A stretch of DNA of 33,569 bases from a virus. The DNA is taken from IMG/VR virus record IMGVR_UViG_3300044678_002246, positions 1 through 33,569 of that record. One strand, 5' to 3'. Within the stretch, counting starts at the first letter, position 1. Every line of letters starts with the position of its first letter. Positions 1 through 7,636 of this stretch are shown piece by piece. Both the position numbers and the translations under genes were made by a program. The notes beneath the pieces were generated by a model. The model worked only from the letters and a program-made list of their open reading frames with translations. It made no database searches and had not been told where the DNA came from.

Positions 1-126
1 TCCGCAGGTGAGCTCCAGCCTCCCGGATGCTGATTGCGACCGGTCCGCAGGTGAGCTCCAGCCTCCCGGATGCTGATTGCGACCGGTCCGCAGGTGAGCT
101 CCAGCCTCCCGGATGCTGATTGCGAC
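1..126. repeat. Three tandem copies of a 43-bp direct repeat at the window edge
   Basis: Copies lie at 1-43, 44-86 and 87-126. The last lacks the final three bases of the unit. I see no mismatch between copies. Each unit starts TCCGCAGGTGAGCTCC and ends GATTGCGACCGG. The unit junctions create the 8-bp palindrome GACCGGTC. No open frame of note uses the repeat. It could be an iterated protein-binding site, part of a longer array that continues upstream, or an assembly-edge artefact, since the window begins exactly at a unit boundary. Confidence 0.9.
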
Positions 127-275
127 CCCATCGAATTCGAACTATCGACGAAATCGTAGAGGCGGGGAGCGGCGCATTAGGCATCTCGCTGTACCCCGAA
201 AAAATTGGAAAAAACAAACTCCCCGCTTCCCTTTCCCTACAATTCTATTACACTTCATTATTTACAAGGAAACCA
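127..275. other. Gene-free leader before the first small gene
   Basis: Longer open frames cross this stretch, but their upstream parts lack a ribosome binding site and do not read like a protein. I see no convincing -35/-10 pair. TACAAT at 238-243 resembles a -10 box but has no matching -35 element at normal spacing. The region probably only carries the leader and the AAGGA ribosome binding site (266-270) of the gene at 276. Confidence 0.4.
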
Positions 276-479
276 ATGACCCAAACAAACCCCGGCTCTC
301 CCGCAGCAATCGCGGCAGGTTGTCTCTGCCCGATCTCGATGAACAACCAGGGCAACGGCGTTTCGACGAACACGCCGAATCTGCGTCGGTTCATTCATGC
401 GAACGCATGTCCGTTGCATGGCGTTTACATTCCGCAAAACACAACCATCACAATCGACAGTTCAGGAGTCCAGCGATGA
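276..479 (+). CDS. Small conserved phage protein with CxCP and CPLH motifs (67 aa)
   Basis: The ATG at 276 follows an AAGGA ribosome binding site at 266-270. A longer in-frame start at 120 has no such site. The protein begins MTQTNPGSPAAI, then has GCLCP, a NNQGNG turn and ACPLHG near the end. Small phage proteins with this GSP...CxCP...N-G-G...CPLH layout are widespread in tailed phages. Two Cys plus Cys-His suggests a small zinc site, which is inferred from residue pattern only. Its role is unknown. Its stop overlaps the ATG of the next gene (ATGA at 476-479), so the two are probably translationally coupled. Confidence 0.75.
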   Translation: MTQTNPGSPAAIAAGCLCPISMNNQGNGVSTNTPNLRRFIHANACPLHGVYIPQNTTITIDSSGVQR

Positions 480-760
480 TCCGCGTATCAATCGTTATCA
501 TTCTGCTCACCATCGCCACAAGCCGAATCACAGATGCTGGCGACCCCAGTTTTGCTGACAGGTATTTCAAGGCGATGGAGTCGAGACCAGCGACTCCGCC
601 GGCCCCACCGAAAATAAAAAAAGAACCTGTGGTCCGCAAAAAGACGACTGAGAAAACCGCAGCACCATCCGTCACATTTGACGGGGTTTACCTGCGGAAT
701 TCAGCGGGCGATGTAATTGGGATGCGAACGCGGTGTAAGGCGTGTAGAATCGGGCGATAG
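476..760 (+). CDS. Small secreted or membrane-anchored protein of unknown function (94 aa)
   Basis: The start is the ATG inside the ATGA overlap with the previous gene. Residues 1-20 (MIRVSIVIILLTIATSRITD) look like a signal peptide or membrane anchor. A Pro/Lys-rich linker (PPAPPKIKK, VRKKTTEK) follows at about residues 38-62. The C-terminus is short, with GVYLRNSAGDVIG and a final CKACRIGR. The CxxC near the end may bind metal or form a disulfide. I do not recognise a family. An alternative frame start at 113 is far upstream without a ribosome binding site and is not used here. Confidence 0.55.
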   Translation: MIRVSIVIILLTIATSRITDAGDPSFADRYFKAMESRPATPPAPPKIKKEPVVRKKTTEKTAAPSVTFDGVYLRNSAGDVIGMRTRCKACRIGR

Positions 761-785
761 TTGACAGTTTTCACTCATTCAAGCC

Positions 786-805
786 GTTTCACAGCGTCGT
801 GAAAC
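786..805. repeat. 7-bp inverted repeat upstream of the gene at 834
   Basis: GTTTCAC (786-792) and GTGAAAC (799-805) are perfect inverted copies with a 6-nt loop, 28 bp before the next start codon. A TTGACA box lies at 761-766, but there is no credible -10 box at the right distance. It may be a small operator or an mRNA hairpin. Confidence 0.4.
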
Positions 806-833
806 ACAACAACCACAAGCCGAAGGATCACAA

Positions 834-1112
834 ATGTCGAAGCAGTTTCGTTTCAGGATTAACGTCGAGTGTGACGTTCAGAACGCGGATTCCGAGTCGA
901 TTGCACGGACAGCAGCGTTTGCTCTGCTGACTCAGATGCAGTCGGAGAAGAAGCGGGGTCGTCCGTCCTCGGACGTGAAGGCGACGATTACGGGCGTGTC
1001 GATCAGTCCGACTGAAGACGCGAAGGTGCTGTACCGGCACTCGATGCCGCTTCCGATGAAGCCTCGTTCGTTGGACGAGTCAGAGACGACAATTGACGAA
1101 GTCACCGAGTAA
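834..1112 (+). CDS. Hypothetical phage protein with a single AT-hook-like KRGRP motif (92 aa)
   Basis: The ATG at 834 is preceded by AAGGA at 822-826. The protein is mixed alpha/beta in character and ends acidic (SETTIDEVTE). Residues around 39-45 read KKRGRPS, which contains the RGRP core of an AT-hook. One hook alone is weak evidence for DNA binding. The first third (RFRINVECDVQNAD) resembles a beta strand followed by a helix rich in Ala (SIARTAAFALLTQ). I do not recognise the family. A strong terminator follows 10 bp after the stop, so this gene probably ends an early-type transcript separate from the packaging operon. Confidence 0.65.
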   Translation: MSKQFRFRINVECDVQNADSESIARTAAFALLTQMQSEKKRGRPSSDVKATITGVSISPTEDAKVLYRHSMPLPMKPRSLDESETTIDEVTE

Positions 1113-1122
1113 TTCTCCCCGA

Positions 1123-1167
1123 AAGCAGTCAGCGATTCCCCCGAGTCGCTGGCTGCTTGTTTTGTTT
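1123..1167 (+). terminator. Intrinsic terminator between the small-gene block and the packaging module
   Basis: AAGCAGTCAGCGA (1123-1135) pairs with TCGCTGGCTGCTT (1146-1158): 13 base pairs with one T-G wobble around a 10-nt loop. The tail TTGTTTTGTTT is T-rich and overlaps the end of the stem. This is a classic Rho-independent terminator shape on the + strand. Confidence 0.75.
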
Positions 1168-1178
1168 GAAGGCCGAAA

Positions 1179-1439
1179 ATGAGATCATCCCGAGCCTCCC
1201 ACACTCACGTTCGCCACAAGATCGAGCAGATCACGAACGACACCGAGCAGATCAATCAGATTCTGGTGAATAATGCTCCGGATATCATCGACCTGCTGAC
1301 CGAGACTCTCTCCCTCCGTCAGGTTGCTCGTAAAGTGAAGAGATCGCCGACATATTTGAGTCAGGTGAAGAACCGGAAGCAGCGGATCTCGTGGGAGACG
1401 TATTGCCTGCTGGCGATGATGCTTGAAGAGAGCGAGTAA
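1179..1439 (+). CDS. Small helix-turn-helix protein next to TerL; possible small terminase subunit (86 aa)
   Basis: The C-terminal half (about residues 44-80) reads as an HTH: LSLRQVARKVKRSPTYLSQV has the spacing of a Cro/C1-type or homeodomain-like motif. The N-terminal half is helical (HKIEQITNDTEQINQI). Its stop codon abuts the ATG of the large terminase (TAAATG), the usual place of a small terminase subunit that recognises the packaging site. At 86 aa it is short for TerS, and no oligomerisation domain is obvious. A transcription regulator is the alternative reading. The ribosome binding site before ATG 1179 is weak (GAAGG at 1168-1172). Confidence 0.6.
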   Translation: MRSSRASHTHVRHKIEQITNDTEQINQILVNNAPDIIDLLTETLSLRQVARKVKRSPTYLSQVKNRKQRISWETYCLLAMMLEESE

Positions 1440-2855
1440 ATGGAAGTCAGTGAACCACAGTACAAAATGCTTAGTTCTTCTAGTGAATTCCTACTATTTG
1501 GTGGGGCCGCATCTGGCGGAAAATCTTGGGCTTTATGCCTCGATCCGCTGCGTCACGTTCAGGGAAAGCATGCGACTCCTGATGCAAGGTGCGCGCTGTT
1601 TCGCAAGACTCACCCGCAGTTGATGCAAGCCGGTGGATTGTTTGACACGACGACAAAGATCTATACGCCGCTAGGAGCTAAATTCAATCACACGCGATCA
1701 GAGTGGACGTTCCCGTCAGGCGCGAAGATTGGCCTGAATACGCTGCAGCATGAGAAGGATATTGAGCAGTATCTCGGGGCTCAGTGGGACTGGGTCGGAA
1801 TTGACGAGTCGGCGGCGTTTTCCCTGCAAAATGTGATGTTTTTCTGGTCCAGATGCCGCTCGAAGTCGGGAATAAAACCAAATCTCAGGCTAACGGCGAA
1901 TCCGGACAATAGCAGTTTTCTGTATCCGCTGATTCACTGGTGGCTTGATAGCGAGACTGGATACCCGAATTACGACAAGGCAGGAGTTATCCGGCACTTC
2001 GTCACGCAGGATGACACGTTCATCTGGTCTGATGATCCGGTCTTCGACGACAAGGGAGTGAAGATTTCAACGTCGATGACATTCATTCCTGCGAAGATCA
2101 CCGACAACTCTCACCTGATGAAAAGCGACCCGTCGTACTATCGCCGATTGATGTCGTTGCCGACGCAGGAGAGGGAGAGATTCCTTGAGGGATCGTGGCT
2201 TGCCTCGTCGAATACTGGAACCGAGTGGCCGAGAGAATGTTTCACAGACCTGTTCATCCCTATTGAAAGGTTTCCGACACCGAAGCATGCCAACGACATC
2301 GTCAGGATGTTTGCTGTTGACGCATCGAAAGGAAAGTCTGAGAAGAAGGGTGATTACAGTGCCTTGGTTTGTCTGGCACAAACGTCAGAATTGGCTTACG
2401 TCGATGCTGACTTGAAAAGACGACCGCCAGGGCAGATCGTCGAAGACCTGTTTCTGTTCTGCGAGCAGGACCATCACAGGATTCGTTCGGGAGATTTGAT
2501 CGGTGTTGAATCGACGCAGTTCCAGAGTATCTTTCGGGACTTGATCGTCACATACGCCGAGTCTCACAAGGAATACGCACTGTCGAAGTACATTGCTGCT
2601 GGTGGGCTGATTATTCCGATCGAAGATCATATGAATAAGCAAATGAGAATCCGGAGGCTCGACCAGAGAATCAGGCAACGCGAGATGCGGTATCTTGAAA
2701 ATCCCGGAACAACACTGCTGCTGAATCAATTGAAGCAGTTTGACGGCATCCCGGGCGTCGGGAAGCACGACGACGGGCCGGATGCATTAGCGATGTGTAC
2801 TCAGTTGCCGCGATATGAGCAGGAATACTGGGAAAATCTGAGGAAGGAGAAGTGA
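1440..2855 (+). CDS. terL: Terminase large subunit: packaging ATPase and nuclease (471 aa)
   Basis: This is the motor that pumps DNA into the prohead and cuts the concatemer. All hallmarks are visible. Walker A is GGAASGGKS (residues 21-29). Walker B is VGIDE (119-123), with the catalytic Glu directly after the Asp. The coupling motif is LTANP (151-155). The C-terminal RNase H-like nuclease has FAVDAS with Asp294, GVES with Glu357 and HDDGPDAL with Asp448. Length is normal for the family. The start immediately follows the stop of the HTH gene. The GTG of the next small gene lies one base past the stop, so the genes are co-translated. Confidence 0.97.
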   Translation: MEVSEPQYKMLSSSSEFLLFGGAASGGKSWALCLDPLRHVQGKHATPDARCALFRKTHPQLMQAGGLFDTTTKIYTPLGAKFNHTRSEWTFPSGAKIGLNTLQHEKDIEQYLGAQWDWVGIDESAAFSLQNVMFFWSRCRSKSGIKPNLRLTANPDNSSFLYPLIHWWLDSETGYPNYDKAGVIRHFVTQDDTFIWSDDPVFDDKGVKISTSMTFIPAKITDNSHLMKSDPSYYRRLMSLPTQERERFLEGSWLASSNTGTEWPRECFTDLFIPIERFPTPKHANDIVRMFAVDASKGKSEKKGDYSALVCLAQTSELAYVDADLKRRPPGQIVEDLFLFCEQDHHRIRSGDLIGVESTQFQSIFRDLIVTYAESHKEYALSKYIAAGGLIIPIEDHMNKQMRIRRLDQRIRQREMRYLENPGTTLLLNQLKQFDGIPGVGKHDDGPDALAMCTQLPRYEQEYWENLRKEK

Positions 2856-2856
2856 C

Positions 2857-3024
2857 GTGAGTAAACGAGGATGCAATTCATGCCGAGAGAAATCAGATCC
2901 CGTCGGTTCTGCGATTCAGACGATCTCGATGATCGTCGACCAATCGTTTCAGCAGAATGCGAACATCGGGATTTACCGTCGCGCGGTGAGATCGACGTTT
3001 TGGTGGTGGAAACTGCTTCGCTGA
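2857..3024 (+). CDS. Small basic Cys-containing protein between terminase and portal (55 aa)
   Basis: The GTG at 2857 sits one base after the TerL stop and is preceded by AAGGAGA (2844-2850) at ideal spacing. The product begins VSKRGCNSCREKSDP and ends IYRRAVRSTFWWWKLLR, a basic, Trp-rich tail that could touch membrane or nucleic acid. CNSC is a CxxC pair. A competing 83-aa frame (2871-3122) covers the same DNA but has no ribosome binding site and overlaps the portal start. I prefer this frame. Function unknown. Confidence 0.55.
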   Translation: MSKRGCNSCREKSDPVGSAIQTISMIVDQSFQQNANIGIYRRAVRSTFWWWKLLR

Positions 3025-3081
3025 TGGATCGTGTTGCTTCTGGTGATTTTTCGGCGTATTCTGTGCTGAAGGAGACATCAG

Positions 3082-4686
3082 ATGGCATATGCGAACGGTT
3101 TACCGACGAGTTGGGTGATTGAGAACGAGAAACTGGCGATCGAGGCGACGAAGGCTGCGGCGCGGATCTTCGAGGAACTCGGAGTCAGTTGCGGCGGGGT
3201 GAACGCGAACGGCGATCAGCTTCCGTTTGGCGGCGACGAGCCGCTTGAGACAATTCAGGATGTCCGGGAGGCAATTGTTCTCGGAGATCAGCTTGGCAGG
3301 TTGCCCTGGGGGACAAATGCGAAGGACAATCGCAGTTATTACATCGCTGATACAGGGCACGCGATCACGGTAAAGCCGAGGGACGAGAATCAGCCGAACT
3401 CTGATGCGGTGAAGCGGATTGAGGCGTTTATTGAGCTGTGGACGGCTGAGAATCAGTGGCAAATGCGGCAGTCCGAAGTCAGTCAACGGTGCGATCGGCA
3501 CGGTGAGGTGTTCGACCTGCTGAGTTATGACGATGACGGGATGGTCCGGGTTTATTTTGGCGAGCCACAGGATCTCGACGATGACCCGAAGAGCAATTTT
3601 GTCGATCCGGACGACGCGACGAAGGAATACTTTGATTCGCTGGGCGTCCGGAAGACAAATGATCTCCGCGCTCAGCCGGTCGCGTACTTCCTGAAAGATG
3701 TTTGGTATCCGGACCTGCGATTTGTCACGAAAATGACAAAGGACGGTAGTCTTGCGAATTACCGGGGCGACACGATTCCGCAGATGGAAGAATCTCAGGA
3801 TCGGATTCTGGTTCAGCATCGCAAGAGAAACGTGTTGTCGGCGGATCCCCGGGGGCTCACTCTTTACTGGCCGGTACGCGAAGAACTGATCTTCGCCAAG
3901 AAGTTGCTGGCGAATCTGATGCGAACGAGTTCGTTTCAGGCCGCATTCGGCGCGATCCGGACGATCATGGGCAATCCGTCGAGCGATTCGGTCAAGAGTT
4001 ACCTGAATACGCAGCAAAATGGCGGCGCGAGCAGCGGGCAGTCAGAAACATACGACTTTCCCTCGGCAGCGGTGGTCACGGTTCCGTCGCAGATCAAGTA
4101 CGAGTTTCCGGAGACAGGCGCCGGTAACAGTAACCACATAGAAACTCTGGTATCGCTGCTTCGGTCGTGCGCTGCGGGAATGAAACTGCCGGAGTTCATG
4201 CTGACAGCGAACGTCAGTGAGGGGAATTTCGCGTCAACGCTGGTTTCGGAGGGACCGTTCCACAAGTCGATGCGGTTCGAGCAGTCTCTTATGGTGCAGG
4301 AAGACCTGCGGATTCTGAAGCAGGCTCTGTGGTACGCTGCGGAGTCAGGACAGCACGACATCACAACGGCTGACGTGTTGCAGGTTGTGCTGGAGATCAA
4401 GCCGCCGCGAGTTCAGACGAGAAACCGCCAGGAAGATCACGAGGTGATGAAAGACTGGTGGGATCGTGGAGCCGTCGCCACGAAGACTGCTTTGGCTCCA
4501 GAAGGACTCGAAGCAGTGGCCGAAAACGCTCAGAGAAAACTCGAACTAGCCAACGAGCTTCCGTTGCCGGCGGGATCGCCGCAATCGCCGCAGAACATGG
4601 GCACTCCGGGTCCGGTAGCAGGCAATAAAGCCGATCCGATGAAAGAAAAGGGTGTTTCGAAGAAAGATCCGACTCGAAACGCTTAA
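3082..4686 (+). CDS. Portal protein (534 aa)
   Basis: Its position directly after TerL and before the protease, its length and its composition identify the dodecameric portal, the ring at the capsid vertex through which DNA passes and on which the neck assembles. Sequence signs are an N-terminal wing with many Asp/Glu, a central region rich in aromatic residues (SYYIADTGHA, VAYFLKDVWYPDLRF) and a long helical stretch near residues 265-300. The C-terminus is extended and Pro/Gly/Lys-rich (QSPQNMGTPGPVAG) and probably disordered in the prohead interior. AAGGAG at 3069-3074 fixes the start at ATG 3082. The identification rests mainly on synteny and general family features, not on one diagnostic motif. 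Confidence 0.85.
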   Translation: MAYANGLPTSWVIENEKLAIEATKAAARIFEELGVSCGGVNANGDQLPFGGDEPLETIQDVREAIVLGDQLGRLPWGTNAKDNRSYYIADTGHAITVKPRDENQPNSDAVKRIEAFIELWTAENQWQMRQSEVSQRCDRHGEVFDLLSYDDDGMVRVYFGEPQDLDDDPKSNFVDPDDATKEYFDSLGVRKTNDLRAQPVAYFLKDVWYPDLRFVTKMTKDGSLANYRGDTIPQMEESQDRILVQHRKRNVLSADPRGLTLYWPVREELIFAKKLLANLMRTSSFQAAFGAIRTIMGNPSSDSVKSYLNTQQNGGASSGQSETYDFPSAAVVTVPSQIKYEFPETGAGNSNHIETLVSLLRSCAAGMKLPEFMLTANVSEGNFASTLVSEGPFHKSMRFEQSLMVQEDLRILKQALWYAAESGQHDITTADVLQVVLEIKPPRVQTRNRQEDHEVMKDWWDRGAVATKTALAPEGLEAVAENAQRKLELANELPLPAGSPQSPQNMGTPGPVAGNKADPMKEKGVSKKDPTRNA

Positions 4687-4703
4687 ATTCGGTTGCACGG
4701 GAC

Positions 4704-4752
4704 TTGTCAAGTTCGTACAAAATGACTTATTGTCAATTTGGCGATTTGACAA
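4704..4752 (+). promoter_or_regulatory. TTGTCAA repeats and hairpin ahead of the 19-aa gene; possible promoter or operator
   Basis: TTGTCAA occurs at 4704-4710 and 4730-4736. Its inverse TTGACAA occurs at 4746-4752, so the last two form a 7-bp inverted repeat with a 9-nt spacer, directly in front of the AAAGGAG ribosome binding site. TTGTCA (4704-4709) with TATTGT (4728-4733) at 18-bp spacing also resembles a weak sigma-70 promoter. Either a promoter/operator or an mRNA hairpin controlling initiation is possible. Confidence 0.35.
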
Positions 4753-4764
4753 AAGGAGTTTGCC

Positions 4765-4824
4765 ATGGGATGTGGCTGCGGAAGTAAGAAGAAACCGAAG
4801 GGCGGCAAGGGCGGAACAAAATGA
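4765..4824 (+). CDS. Cys-Gly-Lys microprotein (19 aa) between portal and protease
   Basis: The complete product is MGCGCGSKKKPKGGKGGTK. It has a very good ribosome binding site (AAAGGAG at 4752-4758) six bases before ATG 4765. Its stop overlaps the ATG of the protease gene (ATGA at 4821-4824). Such spacing and coupling argue that it is translated, although it could also act only as a leader that sets translation of the protease. The GCGCG start could bind metal or be acylated; the tail is strongly basic. No family is recognised, and its size hides it from ordinary gene callers. Confidence 0.6.
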   Translation: MGCGCGSKKKPKGGKGGTK

Positions 4825-5801
4825 GTGACATCCTCGTAACAGAAGATGCGTTCGAAGCCATTGCCGAAGATCGAATTGATCGAGAGCGGGGAATCATCCG
4901 GGGAGTCAAGTTGCTGGGGTTGAGAAGTCTCAACAAACGCAACTACGACACACCCGGAGTCCAGAAGTCAGCGATGAAGTTACTGCCGGGGACATCGATT
5001 TACATCGACCACCCAGCGACAGCAACGACCAATCGCTCCTATCGGGACAAATTCGCTGTTGTCGGCCAGAAGGTTGAGTACCGTCCAGGCGAAGGTTACT
5101 TCGGGGACGTGCATTTTAACCCGAAACATGCTGTTGCAGAACAGTTCTTGTGGGATGTTGTGAACGCTCCGAAGTCGTTGGGGATGTCGATCAATTCCTC
5201 AATCAAGTCCGGAAAAGTCGGTTCCGACGGGGACGTGATTGTTGAGTCCATCGAAGTTCTCCGGTCTGTCGACATTGTCACGAAGCCGGCAACAACTGCT
5301 GGCATTTTCGAATCAGAGGAAGAAGAGATCATGGACCTGAAGACACTCCGCGACAAGCATCCAGAACTCGTGAAGTCAATTCTCGAAGAATCACAGGCGA
5401 CCGACGCGACAGAAGCTGCGCTCGCTCAGGCGAAGAAAGAGAAGGACGAGTTGAAAGCTCGTCTGGACGCACTGGAAGCCGAACGGGCGACTGAGAAGTT
5501 GCGAGGCGAAGTGTCTGCCGAGTTTACCAAGGTCTTCGAAGGTGTGACCATTGAAGCTGACCTGATGAAAGAAATCGTCGAGTGCGCCTGCGAAATGCAG
5601 GAAGTTGCTCGCAAGAAATTCAGTTCGGTTCTGTCCAGGATCAGCCCGATGCTGATCGACGACAATCCGGACGACACAGAAGAAACTCCTGTGAAGGAAG
5701 AGGAAGAGCAGCCGAAGAAGCCTGCCTACCGTCCGACTCCGGGGAACAAGGCTGGTTACAAGAAGGGTTCTTTGCTTGAAGAACTCGGCCTGAAGAAGTA
5801 A
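4821..5801 (+). CDS. Prohead maturation protease fused to scaffold (326 aa)
   Basis: Residues 1-165 look like a herpesvirus/HK97-type serine protease that cleaves scaffold and capsid during maturation. Likely active-site elements are His64 in YIDHPA and Ser124 in GMSINSS, with the strand VDIVTKPAT at 150-158 typical of the family. Residues 171-326 are a scaffold: a long Glu/Lys/Ala coiled coil (KKEKDELKARLDALEAE), an acidic linker (DDNPDDTEETPVKEEEEQ) and a basic end (AGYKKGS...LGLKK) suited to contacting the capsid protein. The start codon overlaps the microprotein stop (ATGA). A separate scaffold product probably starts inside this gene at 5331. Confidence 0.85.
   Translation: MSDILVTEDAFEAIAEDRIDRERGIIRGVKLLGLRSLNKRNYDTPGVQKSAMKLLPGTSIYIDHPATATTNRSYRDKFAVVGQKVEYRPGEGYFGDVHFNPKHAVAEQFLWDVVNAPKSLGMSINSSIKSGKVGSDGDVIVESIEVLRSVDIVTKPATTAGIFESEEEEIMDLKTLRDKHPELVKSILEESQATDATEAALAQAKKEKDELKARLDALEAERATEKLRGEVSAEFTKVFEGVTIEADLMKEIVECACEMQEVARKKFSSVLSRISPMLIDDNPDDTEETPVKEEEEQPKKPAYRPTPGNKAGYKKGSLLEELGLKK
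5331..5801 (+). CDS. Internal in-frame scaffold protein start (156 aa)
   Basis: ATG 5331 (Met171 of the protease-scaffold) begins MDLKTLRDKHPELVKSI, exactly where the protease domain ends. It is preceded by the purine-rich AGAGGAAGAAGAGAT (5315-5329), which can serve as a ribosome binding site. An internal start that yields free scaffold is known for lambda C/Nu3 and several siphoviruses. Free scaffold would be needed in large excess over the protease. The product is nearly all helix, with an acidic centre and a basic C-terminus. Confidence 0.6.
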   Translation: MDLKTLRDKHPELVKSILEESQATDATEAALAQAKKEKDELKARLDALEAERATEKLRGEVSAEFTKVFEGVTIEADLMKEIVECACEMQEVARKKFSSVLSRISPMLIDDNPDDTEETPVKEEEEQPKKPAYRPTPGNKAGYKKGSLLEELGLKK

Positions 5802-5842
5802 TCACTGACCGTTTCGGTTCGTTTGTTTGAAAAGGGCGAGAC

Positions 5843-6376
5843 ATGCCACGCTGTTTGAATGTAATGCACCAGTACGGTCAGGTTCCTGCGGTCACTGACA
5901 TCCGTCATATGACTCCGCCGGACACTTTGGTCGATATGTGCCCTGGCGACTTTCTTGGAAGCGATAGCTCCACGGGAGTTCTCAAGGCCGCACTGATCCA
6001 GACGGATCAGGCATGGGACACGAACCTTTCGACGACCCAGAAGGCCGCGAAAGTCAAGTTTCAGGGCGTGAACCTGCAGGAGATCGACGATGCGGACGGT
6101 GTCTGCAACGATGCTCCGGACTGCATCCCGTTCGCTCTGTACCGTCAGGGATCGACATTTCAGCGTGCATACAAGATCGTTGATGTCAACGGTGCGGCTG
6201 CTCCGACGACATGGACTCGCGGTCAGGGATTCACGTTCGGCAAGGTCTCTGGGTCGAATCTGTTGAGCAACGACACGATTCAGAAATCCAGCGATGCTGA
6301 CGAAATCGTGTTCATCGCAGTGAATGACAGCGGAGCCGAAAGTCAGGCTTACGCTCTCGTTGAATTCAAATCGTAA
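5843..6376 (+). CDS. Probable capsid decoration/cement protein (177 aa)
   Basis: The gene lies between scaffold and major capsid protein, the normal site of a head decoration gene. The product is mostly beta, rich in Asp/Gly/Thr, and has paired cysteines (MCPGD, VCNDAPDC). Sequence such as GDFLGSDSSTGVLK and RAYKIVDVNGAAAP reads like a small beta barrel or tulip fold. AAAAGGGCGAG upstream of ATG 5843 gives a ribosome binding site. The call is made from synteny and size. No motif proves it, and a second capsid-surface component is equally possible. Confidence 0.6.
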   Translation: MPRCLNVMHQYGQVPAVTDIRHMTPPDTLVDMCPGDFLGSDSSTGVLKAALIQTDQAWDTNLSTTQKAAKVKFQGVNLQEIDDADGVCNDAPDCIPFALYRQGSTFQRAYKIVDVNGAAAPTTWTRGQGFTFGKVSGSNLLSNDTIQKSSDADEIVFIAVNDSGAESQAYALVEFKS

Positions 6377-6415
6377 TTTGTGTGGTGATTCCGAGGTTCA
6401 GACAAGGACAGTAAA

Positions 6416-7636
6416 ATGGCGAATCGCCAACTCACGAAAAAGGTTGTTGACGCTTACAAAAAGCACGGCGAGCAGGTCTTCGAAGAATTCGATGAAGCTC
6501 TCGAGTCCAAGCAGATCAAGCCTTTTGATATCGACTTGAATTTCTGCGTTGAGCAGGACTTCGGGCCGAACTTCAAAGAAAAGATCCTGAACATGGACGC
6601 GGATGCGATGGAAGCCATCGTGACCAGCGGCACGTTCAACAAGATGGTTCAGCGAACCATCCGCTACTCGTTGCAGGAAAACCCTCGTGAAGAGTACAAG
6701 CTCTCCGCGATCACTCCTGTCGAGACTCGTGGTGAGTGCGAAGAGTCCTTCAAGGACTGGGGTGTCTTCAGCGACATGAAGGCCCACGAGTTGTGCGAAC
6801 TTGAAGCCAGCCCGTTGTACGGTGTTGCCAGTGATTATCTGGAACATCCGAACGGCAAGACTGTTGGCCTTGGCTTGGCGTTCACTCGCGAAGCACTCTG
6901 CAAAGATCCGAACGGATTTGCGTTGCAGCAGGTTCCAAAGATCGCTGACGCTCATAACCTGTACCGCGAAGAAAAGTTGGTCGACGCTCTGATCGGCTAC
7001 AACGTGACTTACGACCGCAGCGGAACTCTGTACGACATCTTTTACGAAGATGGCGCGACAGGCACTCCGTTCGACGACGGTTCCGGTGGACCTTGGATCA
7101 ATGCAGCTTCACTGACTTTGACCTGCGGCGAAGACCTGCAGACTGTCAAGAATCTGTTCTACGACATGACGGACTTGGTTCACGGTCGTCCGATGTCGGT
7201 CGACGTGACGAATCTGAACGTGTTCACGAGTCAGCGAACTCGGGACCGGATTCTGCCACTGCTGAACGCAACCAGCGTTGAGCGAGAATCGACCTGTCCG
7301 GGATCAGGCGACCTGACACACTTCTTCATGACTCCGGAAGTCGCCAACGGGATGACTTTCGCTCCTGTCGAATATCAGCGACTGACTTCGGCTATTGCGG
7401 CCCGATACAGTTTGACGCTGACTCAGGCTCGCGAGTGGATCTTCTTCGGCAAGATTCCTGAGTTCATGGCGTGGGTCTTCCAGATCCGTCCGACGGTCAC
7501 GCGACTGAACCTGAGCGAAGAGTCTCAGCGTCGTCGAATCGTGGCTCAGTACGACAGCATCAGCAAGGGATACGCCTACATCAAGGAGCCACAGAAGGCT
7601 GTTTGGTTGACCGGCGATTCCAGCGAATCAACATAG
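6416..7636 (+). CDS. Major capsid protein, HK97-like fold expected (406 aa)
   Basis: Its position after protease, scaffold and decoration genes, its 406-aa length and the strong terminator right after it fit the major coat protein. The N-terminal ~90 residues are helical and acidic, like a delta domain that is cleaved or rearranged (VVDAYKKHGEQVFEEFDEAL). The rest alternates strands and loops. It ends with VAQYDSISKGYAYIKEPQ and AVWLTGDSSEST, the kind of beta segment that closes HK97-type coats. AAGGACAG before ATG 6416 is the ribosome binding site. Six cysteines are present, more than usual for a coat protein. Confidence 0.85.
   Translation: MANRQLTKKVVDAYKKHGEQVFEEFDEALESKQIKPFDIDLNFCVEQDFGPNFKEKILNMDADAMEAIVTSGTFNKMVQRTIRYSLQENPREEYKLSAITPVETRGECEESFKDWGVFSDMKAHELCELEASPLYGVASDYLEHPNGKTVGLGLAFTREALCKDPNGFALQQVPKIADAHNLYREEKLVDALIGYNVTYDRSGTLYDIFYEDGATGTPFDDGSGGPWINAASLTLTCGEDLQTVKNLFYDMTDLVHGRPMSVDVTNLNVFTSQRTRDRILPLLNATSVERESTCPGSGDLTHFFMTPEVANGMTFAPVEYQRLTSAIAARYSLTLTQAREWIFFGKIPEFMAWVFQIRPTVTRLNLSEESQRRRIVAQYDSISKGYAYIKEPQKAVWLTGDSSEST

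Noticed and set aside
113-475. Upstream extension of the 94-aa protein into a 215-residue frame
   Set aside because: The extension runs through the repeat edge and over the well supported 67-aa gene in another frame, with no ribosome binding site at 113.
761-790. TTGACA box before the gene at 834
   Set aside because: No -10 like sequence at 16-19 bp spacing, so no promoter is claimed.
2871-3122. 83-residue + strand frame, and a 32-residue version starting at 3024 in a TGATG overlap
   Set aside because: No ribosome binding site for either start, overlaps the portal start by 41 bases, and conflicts with the better supported 55-aa frame from 2857. The 32-aa version is not excluded.
3100-4017. 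305-residue - strand frame opposite the portal gene
   Set aside because: Basic, low-complexity composition and no start context; all other genes are on the + strand and the portal frame has a good ribosome binding site.
5808-5827. ACCG/CGGT mini hairpin followed by GTTTGTTT after the protease-scaffold gene
   Set aside because: Stem of only 4-5 bp. Too weak to call a terminator and it precedes genes that should be co-expressed.
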